Shown: in pieces, positions 17,445-27,182 of the stretch | Numbering within the stretch: the stretch's first letter is position 1 | How the letters are laid out: each line of letters opens with the position of its first letter | DNA from: Dolichospermum sp. FACHB-1091 | GTDB taxonomy: Bacteria > Cyanobacteriota > Cyanobacteriia > Cyanobacteriales > Nostocaceae | Assembly: GCF_014697585.1 (NCBI RefSeq) | Contig: NZ_JACJSB010000004.1 | Coordinates: 124,001 to 188,000 of the forward strand | Direction of reading: 5' to 3' | Length of the DNA: 64,000 nt | The notes under the pieces: generated by a model | The model's database searches: none | Told to the model about the DNA's origin: nothing | Seen by the model: the letters and a program-made list of their open reading frames with translations, nothing else | Position numbers and translations under genes: made by a program

Positions 17445-20048
17445 TTAAATATTGGTCTGTTGTTTTTGATATAGGGACCAGTACAAACCTTTTTGTTTTA
17501 ATAACTCTAAATGTGTTCCCTGTTCGGCAATAATTCCCTTCTCCATGACTAATATTAAATCTGCACGTTTGAGGGGGGCAAAACGGTGAGCAATTAAAAA
17601 AACTGTACGGTGGGAAGAGACGTTTTTCAGGTTTTTTAATACTTGTTGTTCGGTTTCACTATCTAAAGCACTAGTGGCTTCATCTAAGATAAGAAGAGGT
17701 GCAGAACTCAGAAATAATCTTGCTAATGCAATCCTTTGTCTTTGTCCTCCTGATAATGCTGTACCTCTTTCACCAACATTGTTTTCGTAACCATAGGGTA
17801 ATTGACTAATGAAGTCATGGGCTACTGCTAATCTCGCGGCTTCTATAACTTTTTCCGCACTAATATCTGCATTTCCTAAGGTGATGTTTTCTAAGATTGA
17901 ACCGTTAAATAAAAAGTCTTCTTGGAGAACTACGCCAATTTGTTGTCTTAAAGATGCTAGGTCAGCACTTTTAATATCAAATCCATCAATTAATATGCGC
18001 CCTGATTCAATTTGATATAGTCTTTGCAAAAGTTTAGAAAGGGTACTTTTCCCTGAACCACTACGACCAACAATACCTATAAATTGCCCTGGTTTAACAT
18101 GAAAGGAAATTCCTTTTAATACTGGTTCGGTGTTAGCAGAATAACGAAAAAATACCTGTTCAAAATTAATTTCTCCTTTCAGGGATGGTAATACTAAACC
18201 TGTTCCTGCTTCTGTTTCTGGGGCGGCATTAAGAATATCACCAATTCTATCTACTGATAATAGCACCTGTTGGAGATTTTGCCACAGTTGTACTAGCCTT
18301 AATAAGGGGCTGGTCACTCTTCCTGATAACATTTGAAAGGCGATTAATTGCCCAATGGTAAGTTGATGATCAATGACTAATTTCGCCCCAAACCATAGGA
18401 TGATTAAGGTGGAGAACTTAGTCAGAAAGTCACCGATATTACTACTAATATTGGATGTGGTGGAAGCTTTAAAACTGGTGCGAATAAAGCGGGCAAATAA
18501 GCCTTCCCACCTTTCTCTAGCTATTGGTTCAGCCGCGTGGGCTTTAACTGAATGAATGCCGGTAATTGTCTCTACTAAAAATGATTGACTGTCCGCACTG
18601 CGATTAAAGGTTTCATTTAACCAATTTCGCAAAATTGGTGTGGCAATAATCGTTAAAGTCGCAAATAAAGGTAATACCGCTAGGGCTACAAAGGTGAGAG
18701 GAATGTTATAATAAAACATTAATCCCAGGTAAACTATGGCAAAGATACTGTCCAGAATTACTGTTAAAGCTGTACCTGTGAGAAATTGACGAATTTGTTC
18801 TAATTCCTGAACTCTAGCAACTGTATCTCCCACTCTCCGCGACTCAAAATAAGCCAAAGGTAAACGCATTAAATGGCGAAAAAGTTGAGCCGATAAACTC
18901 AAATCTAACCGCCGTGCAGTATGAGTAAATATGAATAGCCGCAGAATACCTAGAATAGATTCAAATGTCGCCACTAACAACAGAGCGATCGCCATCACAT
19001 CTAAGGTGGCTAAACTCTCCTGTACCATGACTTTATCAATGATAACTTGGGTAATTAATGGTGAAGCTAAACCTAATAATTGTAAGGTAAATGAAGCTAA
19101 TAAAACCTCACCTAATAATCCCCGATATTTCCACACTGCGGGGGTAAACCAACCTAAATTAAATTTCTCTTGTTGGGAAATTAATTCAACTTGCCATAAT
19201 GTACCATCCCAATAATTTTCTACTACAGATTGAGGTAATTGTTCACAAATATAATCAGGATTTTGGGGATTAGCAATAATTAAATAATTACCTTTCATTT
19301 GATATGCTACAACCCAATTTAATTGGCTATTTAATTGGTCATTTTTATCATTTTTACTTTCCTGATTCTCTTGATTCCACAACAATAAAGCCGGAAAAGA
19401 TAATTGGCGTAATTCACTCCAATTAACCTGCAATTTCCGCAATACTAACCCTAATTTTTCTGCTGCTTCTACTAGATTTTGTGGCTTTTGTCCCCGCAAT
19501 TGACGTTGTACCCATTCCAACTGCACAGGATTTTGTAAATGTTGCGCTACCATTGTTAAACAGGCAGCACCTGTATTCCCACTTCCCACAAAGGGATAAT
19601 GGGAAATTATTGGTTGGGGAGGTGTGAAAGCAGGTGCAGAAATGCGAGGGTTAGTAACTGGTAAAAGGATTTTTTTCTCCTCTTGATTTGTTGAATTGTT
19701 CCAAAATTCATCAACTTGAGGATTTAAAAACTTTTTCCACACCTCTAAATTCCAACAGACTACTACTACTTCCTTACTAGCAGCTACAGCTTTACAATTA
19801 GTAAATAATTCCTGACAGTCACCAAACCAATTTCCTGTTTGTAAAGTGGCTACAGTTTTATTTTCTCCTTCTTCTCGTAAACGTACTTTACCAGTGATAA
19901 TTAAAAACTGTTCACCTCCTAGTTCTGGTGACCAAATTTTCTCACCAAGTTTGTAATTACGAATTTCCGCTTGCTGTTTTAATTCGCTTTGTTCTTCCGC
20001 ATTTAGCCAAGATAGCGGTGGTTGATTCCAGGGTAAATTGTTTAACAC
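17445..20048 (-). CDS. cNMP-domain, C39-like peptidase-domain ABC exporter
   Basis: An 867-residue fused exporter. Order: cyclic-nucleotide-binding-like domain (~20-115), C39-like domain (~145-280), six-helix ABC transmembrane domain (~300-590), nucleotide-binding domain (~620-860). The NBD has Walker A GRSGSGKST, signature LSGGQRQR, Walker B LLILDEATSALD and H-loop His. In the C39-like domain the catalytic cysteine of DCG is replaced (NTGAACL), so it should bind but not cleave substrate, like HlyB. The start is GTG. It follows a parvulin gene by 32 bp. The architecture resembles HetC and RiPP/type I exporters. No HlyD adaptor gene lies nearby. Confidence 0.88.
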   Translation of the reverse strand: MLNNLPWNQPPLSWLNAEEQSELKQQAEIRNYKLGEKIWSPELGGEQFLIITGKVRLREEGENKTVATLQTGNWFGDCQELFTNCKAVAASKEVVVVCWNLEVWKKFLNPQVDEFWNNSTNQEEKKILLPVTNPRISAPAFTPPQPIISHYPFVGSGNTGAACLTMVAQHLQNPVQLEWVQRQLRGQKPQNLVEAAEKLGLVLRKLQVNWSELRQLSFPALLLWNQENQESKNDKNDQLNSQLNWVVAYQMKGNYLIIANPQNPDYICEQLPQSVVENYWDGTLWQVELISQQEKFNLGWFTPAVWKYRGLLGEVLLASFTLQLLGLASPLITQVIIDKVMVQESLATLDVMAIALLLVATFESILGILRLFIFTHTARRLDLSLSAQLFRHLMRLPLAYFESRRVGDTVARVQELEQIRQFLTGTALTVILDSIFAIVYLGLMFYYNIPLTFVALAVLPLFATLTIIATPILRNWLNETFNRSADSQSFLVETITGIHSVKAHAAEPIARERWEGLFARFIRTSFKASTTSNISSNIGDFLTKFSTLIILWFGAKLVIDHQLTIGQLIAFQMLSGRVTSPLLRLVQLWQNLQQVLLSVDRIGDILNAAPETEAGTGLVLPSLKGEINFEQVFFRYSANTEPVLKGISFHVKPGQFIGIVGRSGSGKSTLSKLLQRLYQIESGRILIDGFDIKSADLASLRQQIGVVLQEDFLFNGSILENITLGNADISAEKVIEAARLAVAHDFISQLPYGYENNVGERGTALSGGQRQRIALARLFLSSAPLLILDEATSALDSETEQQVLKNLKNVSSHRTVFLIAHRFAPLKRADLILVMEKGIIAEQGTHLELLKQKGLYWSLYQKQQTNI

Positions 20049-20080
20049 ATTTATTCGTGAAGATTGCTAATTTAGAGTTT

Positions 20081-20839
20081 TTAATTAACTTGAATTTTGA
20101 CTGTGAGATTTTGAATTTTCTCCCCTAGCCATTTTTCAAATAATTCATTTTGTAGTGATTGTTTTAATTGAGGATCTTCTAAGGATGCTGGGAGAATTTG
20201 TTCTAATCTAAATAAAGCAAAACGCCCTTCTATTTCTATGGGATTTATCAATTTTCCGGGGACAGTTGCATCTACAGCCGCACGTAAACTATCCGGTATA
20301 GTCCCCCGACTAATTGGTCCCATCATTCCATTAAATACTCTTTCATCTGCTAATGAATACTCTTTTGCTAATTGTTCAAAACTAGCACCTTCTTCAATTT
20401 GAGTTTGCAGTTCTTCTGCTAATTCTCGACTATCAACTAAAATTCGTGAAAGTACCACTCTATCTAAGTATATTTTTCTTTCAATAAAGTATTCTGGTAA
20501 TTTCGATTCTGTCACCAATGCTTTGAGTTGTTCTAATTGAAAGCTAAAGGTGATAGATGTATGAAATGTTGTATAATCTGTACCATTATTTATTAACCAT
20601 TCTTGAAATTTTTGTGGATCAGTTAGTTGATTTTTGAGGCGAAAATCAATAATTGTCTGTTCAATTAATCCCGAACTAATCTCAATATCTGTCCTGGTAT
20701 TAATTTCTTGTTCAATTATGTGCTGACGCAGTACATCATTAATAAAATTTCCTAGTCTACCGGATATTTGTAGGTACTTGACTACTTCAGCTAGGGCGAT
20801 TTCTTGGTTATTTACAGTTAGAAAAGTTGCAGATTCCAT
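20081..20839 (-). CDS. Parvulin-type peptidyl-prolyl isomerase (SurA/PpiC-like)
   Basis: A 252-residue protein with a helical SurA-like N-terminal half and a C-terminal parvulin domain (VVLSRILVDS ... EEGASFEQLAKEYSLADERVFNGMMGPISRGTIP). No signal peptide is visible, so it should act in the cytoplasm. It lies 32 bp upstream of the cNMP-C39-ABC exporter on the same strand, so it probably presents or folds the exported peptide or protein. This pairing recurs in cyanobacterial type I export loci (from memory). Confidence 0.85.
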   Translation of the reverse strand: MESATFLTVNNQEIALAEVVKYLQISGRLGNFINDVLRQHIIEQEINTRTDIEISSGLIEQTIIDFRLKNQLTDPQKFQEWLINNGTDYTTFHTSITFSFQLEQLKALVTESKLPEYFIERKIYLDRVVLSRILVDSRELAEELQTQIEEGASFEQLAKEYSLADERVFNGMMGPISRGTIPDSLRAAVDATVPGKLINPIEIEGRFALFRLEQILPASLEDPQLKQSLQNELFEKWLGEKIQNLTVKIQVN

Positions 20840-21046
20840 GAAGTAATTCTGAAAATAAAACTAAAACATCTCTAAGACTTTCCATTAAATAATAGAGAAA
20901 ACAGTAGAGAATGATATTTAGCAATCATGAAGATTTGATAAATTAAATATATACTTAATCAGTCGGGAATATCTCAAGGATTTTAACTGATAGGTATTTG
21001 CAAATCTGTAAGCACGATGACAAAAATACAATAATAATATAATAAT

Positions 21047-21072
21047 GTTGGGTTGACGCGAGTAAACCCAAC
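21047..21072. repeat. GTTGGGTT-type hairpin
   Basis: GTTGGGTT, then a 10-base loop, then AACCCAAC, just 3' of the DUF92 gene. Same family as 563 and 4812. May act as a terminator. Confidence 0.55.
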
Positions 21073-21100
21073 CTACAGATATTTTGATTTGAGTGAATAA

Positions 21101-21859
21101 TTAAACAAAGATACTTTGGTAAATTAACGCCATTATCATCGCCGAAATAGCACCAATAAAGGTATTAAAAATGTTAACAACTTCATTAGTTAGCCAGGTA
21201 TATTTAGATTGTAAAGTTGCACCAATAACACTTTCTAAATTTGTAGCGATAAATGCGGCTAATACACTCCAAATCATACCAATAGGATTAATTAAATTCA
21301 CTCCCCAACCAATCAGAGCGATCGCTATTGATGCTATCATACCAGCTACAGTTCCTTCTAAACTTACCGCCCCTTCTGTACCTCTCGGAACTGGTTGCAG
21401 TGTCGTAATTAAAAATGTGCTTTTACCATAAGCTTTACCAACTTCACTAGCGGTAGTATCCGATAGTTTGGTGCTAAAACTAGCAACATAACCCAAACAT
21501 AGTAAATATTTAAAATCAGGTAAAAACAACACTCCTAAAGCACATACAGCCGCTATTAATGCTGAACCCCAAACGTTTTCTGGACCTCTTGCACCACCAC
21601 GTTTTTCTGCAATTCCTGCGGCTTCTTTTTCCGCTATACCAATGCGCGTTACCCCAGAACCAACAATAAAATAAAATACTACCACTAGATACCCTGGCCA
21701 ACCTAGTGTTCCCCAAATGATTATTCCTAATAATCCAGCATTCAGTATACCTGCGGGTGTGAGCAATTTTTTGGGAAGAATTGCCACTATTCCTAGTAAA
21801 ATTGCATTTAAGGCTAATCCCATTAACCAGGGATTTGTCAAATCAATTAAAGATAACAT
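21101..21859 (-). CDS. DUF92/TIGR00297 membrane protein, phytyl-phosphate kinase type
   Basis: A 252-residue polytopic membrane protein with about seven hydrophobic spans. Family hallmarks: KLLTPAGILNAGLLGIIIWG, a charged AEKEAAGIAEKRGGARGPENV loop, the KLSDTTASEVGKAYGKSTFLITTLQPVPRGTEGAVSLEGT segment, and NLESVIGATLQ. In plants and Synechocystis this family includes VTE6, which phosphorylates phytyl monophosphate for tocopherol and phylloquinone synthesis. The same role is likely here but is by family only. It is a single gene. Confidence 0.82.
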   Translation of the reverse strand: MLSLIDLTNPWLMGLALNAILLGIVAILPKKLLTPAGILNAGLLGIIIWGTLGWPGYLVVVFYFIVGSGVTRIGIAEKEAAGIAEKRGGARGPENVWGSALIAAVCALGVLFLPDFKYLLCLGYVASFSTKLSDTTASEVGKAYGKSTFLITTLQPVPRGTEGAVSLEGTVAGMIASIAIALIGWGVNLINPIGMIWSVLAAFIATNLESVIGATLQSKYTWLTNEVVNIFNTFIGAISAMIMALIYQSIFV

Positions 21860-22196
21860 CTGTGATAAATTATGAGTATTTTCAGATTGCGATAATAAAA
21901 TGATTTTATGCCATTTTATTACGGATTTATCGTAATTTTACCTCACAAAATCACAATCAGGATATCCAGAATTTAAGGATATACGGGACTTACGGTGAAT
22001 AGTTAAAAGTCGCTCGTGCTGTATCAAATATTTTCATACCTCCTTAAATCCCCTTTTTTAAGGGGGTTAAAGAGGGTCAATAAGTGTCTAATATCATGAT
22101 CGAAAACTGAGGTTCTTTGAAAGTATTAGATGAAACTGATAATCTCCCCAAACATCCCCTTAATGGGACTTGATAAACTTCTTCTCAAATTCGATT
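21860..22196. other. Intergenic region with C/G-run hairpin
   Basis: About 340 bp before the MITE. It contains AAATCCCC TTTTTT AAGGGGGTT near 22044-22067, which can fold into a hairpin. No gene is seen. Confidence 0.45.
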
Positions 22197-22340
22197 TACA
22201 GCACTTCCCGATGTTATGAGGTACAAGAACCCCACCCCCAACCCCCTCCAATATCAAAAGTTTATCCTTTTATTCCCTCCGCAGCGGGGGGATTGAGGGG
22301 GGTGCAAATGAAGTACCTCATAAGAGCGGAAACCCCTGTA
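22197..22340. mobile_element. 144-bp MITE, copy 1
   Basis: Terminal inverted repeats TACAG...TTATGAGGTAC / GTACCTCATAA...CTGTA enclose a C-rich then G-rich core (CCCCACCCCCAACCCCC ... GGGGGGATTGAGGGGGG). A copy of the same length at 58867-59010 differs at a few bases. The ends TA-CAG...CTG-TA are compatible with a TA target duplication, as made by IS630/Tc1-type transposases. The right end overlaps the 3' end of the glycosyltransferase gene and supplies its stop codon. Confidence 0.8.
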
Positions 22341-25224
22341 TCAAACTGTCCAATTGATAACTTTCTAAGTTACTAACTGGCATTTGTGCTAAAGTTATTT
22401 GATCTTCATGACTCAAGATAACTCTACCATAAATGCGGGGTAACAAAGATTGCCATTGCATATTTCCTAATTTATCAATGAAGGAAATCTCTATAGTATC
22501 GCTAATGTCTAAATCTGTCATTAACAGATTCATAGCCACACTAGATAAAAACATTTCTGCCTCTTCTATGGTTAGATTACCTGTGTGGATAATCAGGGTA
22601 ATTTTTTGATTTTCAGGATGAGTTCCTAATGCTTCAATTACCTCTTGTAACTCAAAACCAAGTTCCTCTTCTGCTTGTGTCCAATCTGGGAATATTATTA
22701 AGTTAATATCTCTCAAACGTAGATTTTCCTCTAGGTTCTCTGACAGATAATTCCTGAATAACTCCTGGAATATATTACCCATTTTAACAGAGTAAGAGCG
22801 ACTATCTAGAAAACTAGGATTATTATTCATAGCTGCTTTAATGTCGTCGCTTTTTTGTTGACATAATTCAGAATTATTTCCCAGTTGAACTGCTAATTTG
22901 ATATAAGATTCTTCGCTATCTGCTACCAAGTCAGAAATATTTAATGTTTGAATCATTGCTGCTCCCATTGCAGAACGGAAACAATTTCCCTGTCTAGCTA
23001 TGACTGGTAAATTAACCTGTAATGGTTCTATTAAAGAAGTTGTTCCCGCGAAGGGAAAAGAATCTAAATAAACATCAGCTATTTTATAGTATTCCTTCAT
23101 ATCCTGTCTATCTGGGACTGGTTCAGGATCTAATACTATTAAGCGTTCAGTTTCTAACTCATACTTAATAAATATGGAATTGAGATGATTGATAAATTGT
23201 GTTTTAGGGTAATTATTTGACCAATTCGGACCAAATGGTAATAGCACTAAAACTGAATTTGGTACTTGATTAATAATTTTAACCCATGTTTCAATTAGTT
23301 CGGGAATGATTTTGAAATAGTTAGCACAGGAGATGAAAACAAAAGCATCTTCGGGAATACCTAAATTATTCCGTTCTACTGGGGTGGTTATTTTTCCTTC
23401 TTCAGTCCCATAACTAAAACAATGTGCAGAACCCTCTAATTTGATTAACTTTTCTTGATATTGATCTTGTGCTGTGGGTGATGGATCTGTTAATGTTCCA
23501 GAGATGTAATAATCTATATTTCGTATTCCCGTTGTCACTACGGAAGCACCACTAGTAACTTGTATTCTTCCTAATCTAAAACTTGCTAACAGAAAGATTT
23601 GATTAGTAATTGCGGTAACGTTGGTAGCTATAAATAATATATCAACATTATCACCACGAATTGTATTTACTTGCGCTGATAATTCCGCTGGTAGCAGTTT
23701 AAAGGAGTTGGCTGAAAGTTGACAATATTGTTCTAGTGTATGACCTGTTTCTGTGAGTGAGTATAAGATTACCTCAAAATCTCTAGTTAGGTATTCATAA
23801 ACAGGAAGATAAGCGAATGTTTCCGCTGAGGGTAGGAAATTATGAGCTAAGATACCAAGTCGGATTTTTTTTCTGTTTGTAGGTCTATCCGTAAACTCAT
23901 AATCAATCTCATAACCCTTAAGTTTCAGAAAATATTCTATTATTTCCGCACGTTTAACATAGATATCTTTCAGATTAGCTTCATTGAAGTAAAGAGGAAT
24001 AAAGTTAGCTTTTTGGGCAAAATTGTTAACTACTTCATGCCATAACTCAGAATCAGAGTTAGAGTTATTGAATATAGATGTGTATAAGTAATCGAGCGAG
24101 TTCTGCAAGTATTGGTGGTAATTATCTGCCTGGCCTATTTCTTGGAAGTATGAATGAGAGGAAAACAGGAATTTAATATAGTTTACTTCTTGATAATTAT
24201 TAATTATTTTAGGTATAATATCGGCAAATAAATTTTTTGAATTTTCTCGAATATTTTCTAAAGTAATTGCAGATTCACTAACAGGAAATATATCGCTAAT
24301 TTTTAATACCTGAGCATTTTTGGATGATATCTCCGAATTATCACAAATTATGCTAATCATATCATTTATAAAACGATGAACTGATTCTTGACCATATTTA
24401 ATTTGTAGTTCTTGTTGATATCGTACCTCCTGCAATGTATTTCGTGCATATTCTATTTCTTCTATTCCATAAGCAAATCCCTTTAGTTCAAATTCTCCGA
24501 CTTCTTCTAAAACCACTGAAGTAGGTAAGGTTTTAAACCATTCATCTTTGGTAGTTCCTGCCATGGGTAATATGATAGGAATACATCCACATAAGGCTGC
24601 CATTGAAGCGATATAGGAATATGGATCGTAAGAAATAAGATATTCTTTTATATTAAATATTTCAATGAGAATTTCTTGAGATAAATAATCATCCAAGAAG
24701 AGAGAATCAGATGGATGAATATATTTTAACGACTTGTGAAATTTATGACCTTTTCTTATAATATGACAGTAACCATCCCTTGATTTGCCATGATTCTTTA
24801 ATGCTGGATTTATGTATAGCGGGGAAAGAAGATTATAATGCCTTACATCTTTTTCAGGATTATATGTAGAATAGTGGTAAACAAAGTCATCTTTTCCCCA
24901 AGTTTTATATATGTCATGGGGACAGTTAATACCAAGTTCGCAAAGAATCCATCTAACTATATACTTTGCATTTAAAGGATTTCCAACTGTCACTTCTGGA
25001 TATACAACAACTGTATTTTCATTAACATCGGCTTCTGTTCCATACTTTTCAAATATGCTGTTAGGTATCTTTAGCCCATTCATGTCAAAGATTTTGCATG
25101 GAAATCCGGCCTCATCAATAATTCGAGCTAGATTATGAAGAGCAATAACTCCACCAACATGAGCTTGAAAGGCTGGAGAAAAGATCACAAAATTTAATTG
25201 ATGTTTTGTATTGGTCTGATTCAT
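22318..25224 (-). CDS. Large multidomain glycosyltransferase with GT41 (SPINDLY/OGT-like) region
   Basis: A 968-residue protein. Residues ~1-290 look like a GT-B-type glycosyltransferase half (FVIFSPAFQAHVGGVIALHNLARI; SYDPYSYIASMAALCGCIPII). A helical linker follows (~300-440). Residues ~450-800 match the OGT/SPINDLY catalytic region (IRLGILAHNFLPSAETF, VDILF, FISCANYFKIIPELI, YYKIADVYLDSFPFAGTTSLIEPL, PVIARQG). A ~150-residue tail ends it. It probably adds sugars to protein or surface glycans. The last ~7 codons and the stop (LIQGFPLL) lie in a MITE, so the native C-terminus has been replaced. It is third in an acetyltransferase-aminotransferase-glycosyltransferase operon. AGGAATT precedes the ATG. 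Confidence 0.8.
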   Translation of the reverse strand: MNQTNTKHQLNFVIFSPAFQAHVGGVIALHNLARIIDEAGFPCKIFDMNGLKIPNSIFEKYGTEADVNENTVVVYPEVTVGNPLNAKYIVRWILCELGINCPHDIYKTWGKDDFVYHYSTYNPEKDVRHYNLLSPLYINPALKNHGKSRDGYCHIIRKGHKFHKSLKYIHPSDSLFLDDYLSQEILIEIFNIKEYLISYDPYSYIASMAALCGCIPIILPMAGTTKDEWFKTLPTSVVLEEVGEFELKGFAYGIEEIEYARNTLQEVRYQQELQIKYGQESVHRFINDMISIICDNSEISSKNAQVLKISDIFPVSESAITLENIRENSKNLFADIIPKIINNYQEVNYIKFLFSSHSYFQEIGQADNYHQYLQNSLDYLYTSIFNNSNSDSELWHEVVNNFAQKANFIPLYFNEANLKDIYVKRAEIIEYFLKLKGYEIDYEFTDRPTNRKKIRLGILAHNFLPSAETFAYLPVYEYLTRDFEVILYSLTETGHTLEQYCQLSANSFKLLPAELSAQVNTIRGDNVDILFIATNVTAITNQIFLLASFRLGRIQVTSGASVVTTGIRNIDYYISGTLTDPSPTAQDQYQEKLIKLEGSAHCFSYGTEEGKITTPVERNNLGIPEDAFVFISCANYFKIIPELIETWVKIINQVPNSVLVLLPFGPNWSNNYPKTQFINHLNSIFIKYELETERLIVLDPEPVPDRQDMKEYYKIADVYLDSFPFAGTTSLIEPLQVNLPVIARQGNCFRSAMGAAMIQTLNISDLVADSEESYIKLAVQLGNNSELCQQKSDDIKAAMNNNPSFLDSRSYSVKMGNIFQELFRNYLSENLEENLRLRDINLIIFPDWTQAEEELGFELQEVIEALGTHPENQKITLIIHTGNLTIEEAEMFLSSVAMNLLMTDLDISDTIEISFIDKLGNMQWQSLLPRIYGRVILSHEDQITLAQMPVSNLESYQLDSLIQGFPLL

Positions 25225-25235
25225 GATTTTAATTC

Positions 25236-26450
25236 CTATAGAGTTATTTGCGGAAAAATGTTTTTAGCTTCCCTAACGGCAATCCTAATGATTTGAGATA
25301 TCATGTAAATTTCATCTTCGTTTACTGAAGTTCCTGTAGGTAATAGTACAACTTTATCAGCTAATTTTTCAGTCTCAGATAGTAGTAATTTCGCATGGGG
25401 AAAATATGATTTATAAGGCTCCATGCGATGACAACCGGGATAAAAGTAACGACGAGCTATGATATTCTCACTATGAAGAATTTTGATCAAGTTATCCCTA
25501 GTTATTTGAGTTTTAGATTCTTCAATTTCTAAAACAATATATTGATAATTAAATTGTTCTGTTTCATCATAACTCAATAATGAAATTCCGGTAATATCAG
25601 CAAGTTCTCTTTGATAACACTTGTAATTACGATAGTTAACATCAACGAAATCATCAATACTTTCTAGAGAGGTTAGCCCCATTGCTGCTGATGTTTCATT
25701 CATTTTGCCATTAGTACCAATGTATATTACTTGGTCATAACCAGCAAAACCAAAGTTTGTCATCAAACGGATTTTTTCTGCCAGTTCATCGCTATTTGTA
25801 ACTATTGCACCACCCTCAAAAGTATTCAAAAATTTAGTAGCATGAAAGCTAAAAACTTCAGCCTCTCCAAAACTCCCTATCATCTTACCTTGATGTGAAC
25901 AGCCAAAAGCATGAGCAGCATCAAACATTAATTTTAAACCATAAGTATGAGCAATATCACTTAAAGTTTCGACATCACAAGGACGACCCCATAAATGAAC
26001 ACCAATAATACCTGTGGTTCGTGGGGTGATACTTTGAACTATTTTGTTTGGATCTATGTTATGGGTTTGGGGATCAATATCACAAAAAACAGGTGTAATT
26101 TCTTGCCATTGTAGGGCGTGTGGAGTAGCAATAAATGTGAAAGAAGGAACAATAACTTCACCTGTTAAGCCCACAGCACGAATAGCTATTTCTAGTGCTA
26201 CTGTGGCGTTACAGGTGGCTATACAATGCTTAACCCCGACAAATTCGGCAATACGTTGTTCAAATTCTTGGACATAAATGCCATGATTAGTTAACCATTT
26301 TCTGTCTAAAATATCATTGATGCGCGATAATAAATCTTCGCGGTTGCCAATATTCGGACGACCAACGTGCAGTTTTTCTGTAAAGGTGGGTGTACCACCA
26401 AATATAGCTAAATCACTGAAGTATTTTTTTTTGCAAATCATATTTTTCAT
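25236..26450 (-). CDS. DegT/DnrJ/EryC1/StrS-family sugar aminotransferase
   Basis: A 404-residue PLP enzyme. PLP lysine K206 lies in SFHATKFLNTFEGGA, and the upstream FDAAHAFG carries the PLP-ring Asp. EVIVPSFTFIATPHAL and CNATVALE are also family motifs. It transfers an amino group to a keto-sugar nucleotide. It lies 11 bp before the glycosyltransferase and 11 bp after the acetyltransferase, so the likely product is an N-acetylated amino-deoxy-sugar that is then transferred. The nucleotide-sugar dehydratase is not in the window. Confidence 0.9.
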   Translation of the reverse strand: MKNMICKKKYFSDLAIFGGTPTFTEKLHVGRPNIGNREDLLSRINDILDRKWLTNHGIYVQEFEQRIAEFVGVKHCIATCNATVALEIAIRAVGLTGEVIVPSFTFIATPHALQWQEITPVFCDIDPQTHNIDPNKIVQSITPRTTGIIGVHLWGRPCDVETLSDIAHTYGLKLMFDAAHAFGCSHQGKMIGSFGEAEVFSFHATKFLNTFEGGAIVTNSDELAEKIRLMTNFGFAGYDQVIYIGTNGKMNETSAAMGLTSLESIDDFVDVNYRNYKCYQRELADITGISLLSYDETEQFNYQYIVLEIEESKTQITRDNLIKILHSENIIARRYFYPGCHRMEPYKSYFPHAKLLLSETEKLADKVVLLPTGTSVNEDEIYMISQIIRIAVREAKNIFPQITL

Positions 26451-26461
26451 AAATTATATTA

Positions 26462-27007
26462 CTACATAGAAATTTTATTTTCTGATAAAAATTTCTGGTA
26501 GTTTTCAAGCACACCTAACTTATCTCTTTCCCCGACTTTGCGATTACCTATATATATTCCCCAAGGGTCTAAATTTTTAGTCACAACTGATCCTGCTCCA
26601 ACTGTAGCACCTTCCCCCAAAGTTACGCCTGGTAGGATAACGCTATTTGCTCCAATTATACAAAACTTACCTATGTTTATCGGTGATCTTTTTGTATTCC
26701 TGTACTTTTCATCAATTGTAGGATTACCAAATCCCCATTCTTGAAAATCTTCTGTGCCTGTAAAAATTCTTACTCCAGAAGATAAACCTGAAAAATCTTC
26801 CATAATAAAACCTTCACCCCCCGTAATTGAGGTGAAAGATGCAATATGTACATAGTTACCTATTTTAATAGGCTTTTTAGCGTAAATAAAAACAAAATCA
26901 TCAATGATAATATTTCTGCCAAATTCAATATTTTCTAATCCTAATATCTTGGTAAATTCAAAAGTAGTAACACCTGGAATACCATACTTATCAACACTAT
27001 TTTGCAT
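26462..27007 (-). CDS. Left-handed beta-helix acyl/acetyltransferase
   Basis: A 181-residue hexapeptide-repeat protein. Repeats such as IKIGNYVHIASFTSITGG and IGANSVILPGVTLGEGATVGAGSVVT form the beta-helix, with catalytic-type His in the first. Such enzymes (WlbB/QdtC/NeuD-like) acetylate the amino group made by a DegT aminotransferase. It is the first gene of the three-gene minus-strand operon, which supports this role. The 490-bp gap upstream should hold the promoter. Confidence 0.88.
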   Translation of the reverse strand: MQNSVDKYGIPGVTTFEFTKILGLENIEFGRNIIIDDFVFIYAKKPIKIGNYVHIASFTSITGGEGFIMEDFSGLSSGVRIFTGTEDFQEWGFGNPTIDEKYRNTKRSPINIGKFCIIGANSVILPGVTLGEGATVGAGSVVTKNLDPWGIYIGNRKVGERDKLGVLENYQKFLSENKISM

Positions 27008-27092
27008 ATTGATTTCCCGTCAAATTTAAATAAATAATTAAGCCACATTTAATTGTGTAACCGAAAAATAGCTACTTACTACTTAGCGTTTT

Positions 27093-27182
27093 CTTTTCCC
27101 CCATTTTGTTTTTCACATCTGCCAACACAGTTTTAAAATCCTACTTATTTAATTTTACCAGTTTCTCCATAACGGCGATCGC
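27093..27182 (-). pseudogene. Remnant of a tandem copy of the adjacent TPR gene
   Basis: Read on the minus strand this stretch gives AIAVMEKLVKLNK*DFKTVLADVKNKMG. The intact neighbour ends AIALMEKLVKLHPDKQDYQIVLADVKKKTGN. The match is in frame, with a two-codon deletion and a CAG-to-TAG stop. It is the decayed 3' end of a duplicated copy located directly downstream of the intact gene. Similarity upstream of it fades after a frameshift. Confidence 0.8.

Noticed and set aside
17445-20048. Identification of the ABC exporter as HetC
   Set aside because: The architecture is similar but it is shorter than HetC as I recall it, is paired with a parvulin, and no other het genes are adjacent. Only the general class is supported.
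22170-22376. Open frame across the MITE (and its counterpart at 58861)
   Set aside because: It exists only because the MITE core is stop-poor; proline-rich composition, no ribosome site, and the same frame recurs in the other MITE copy.
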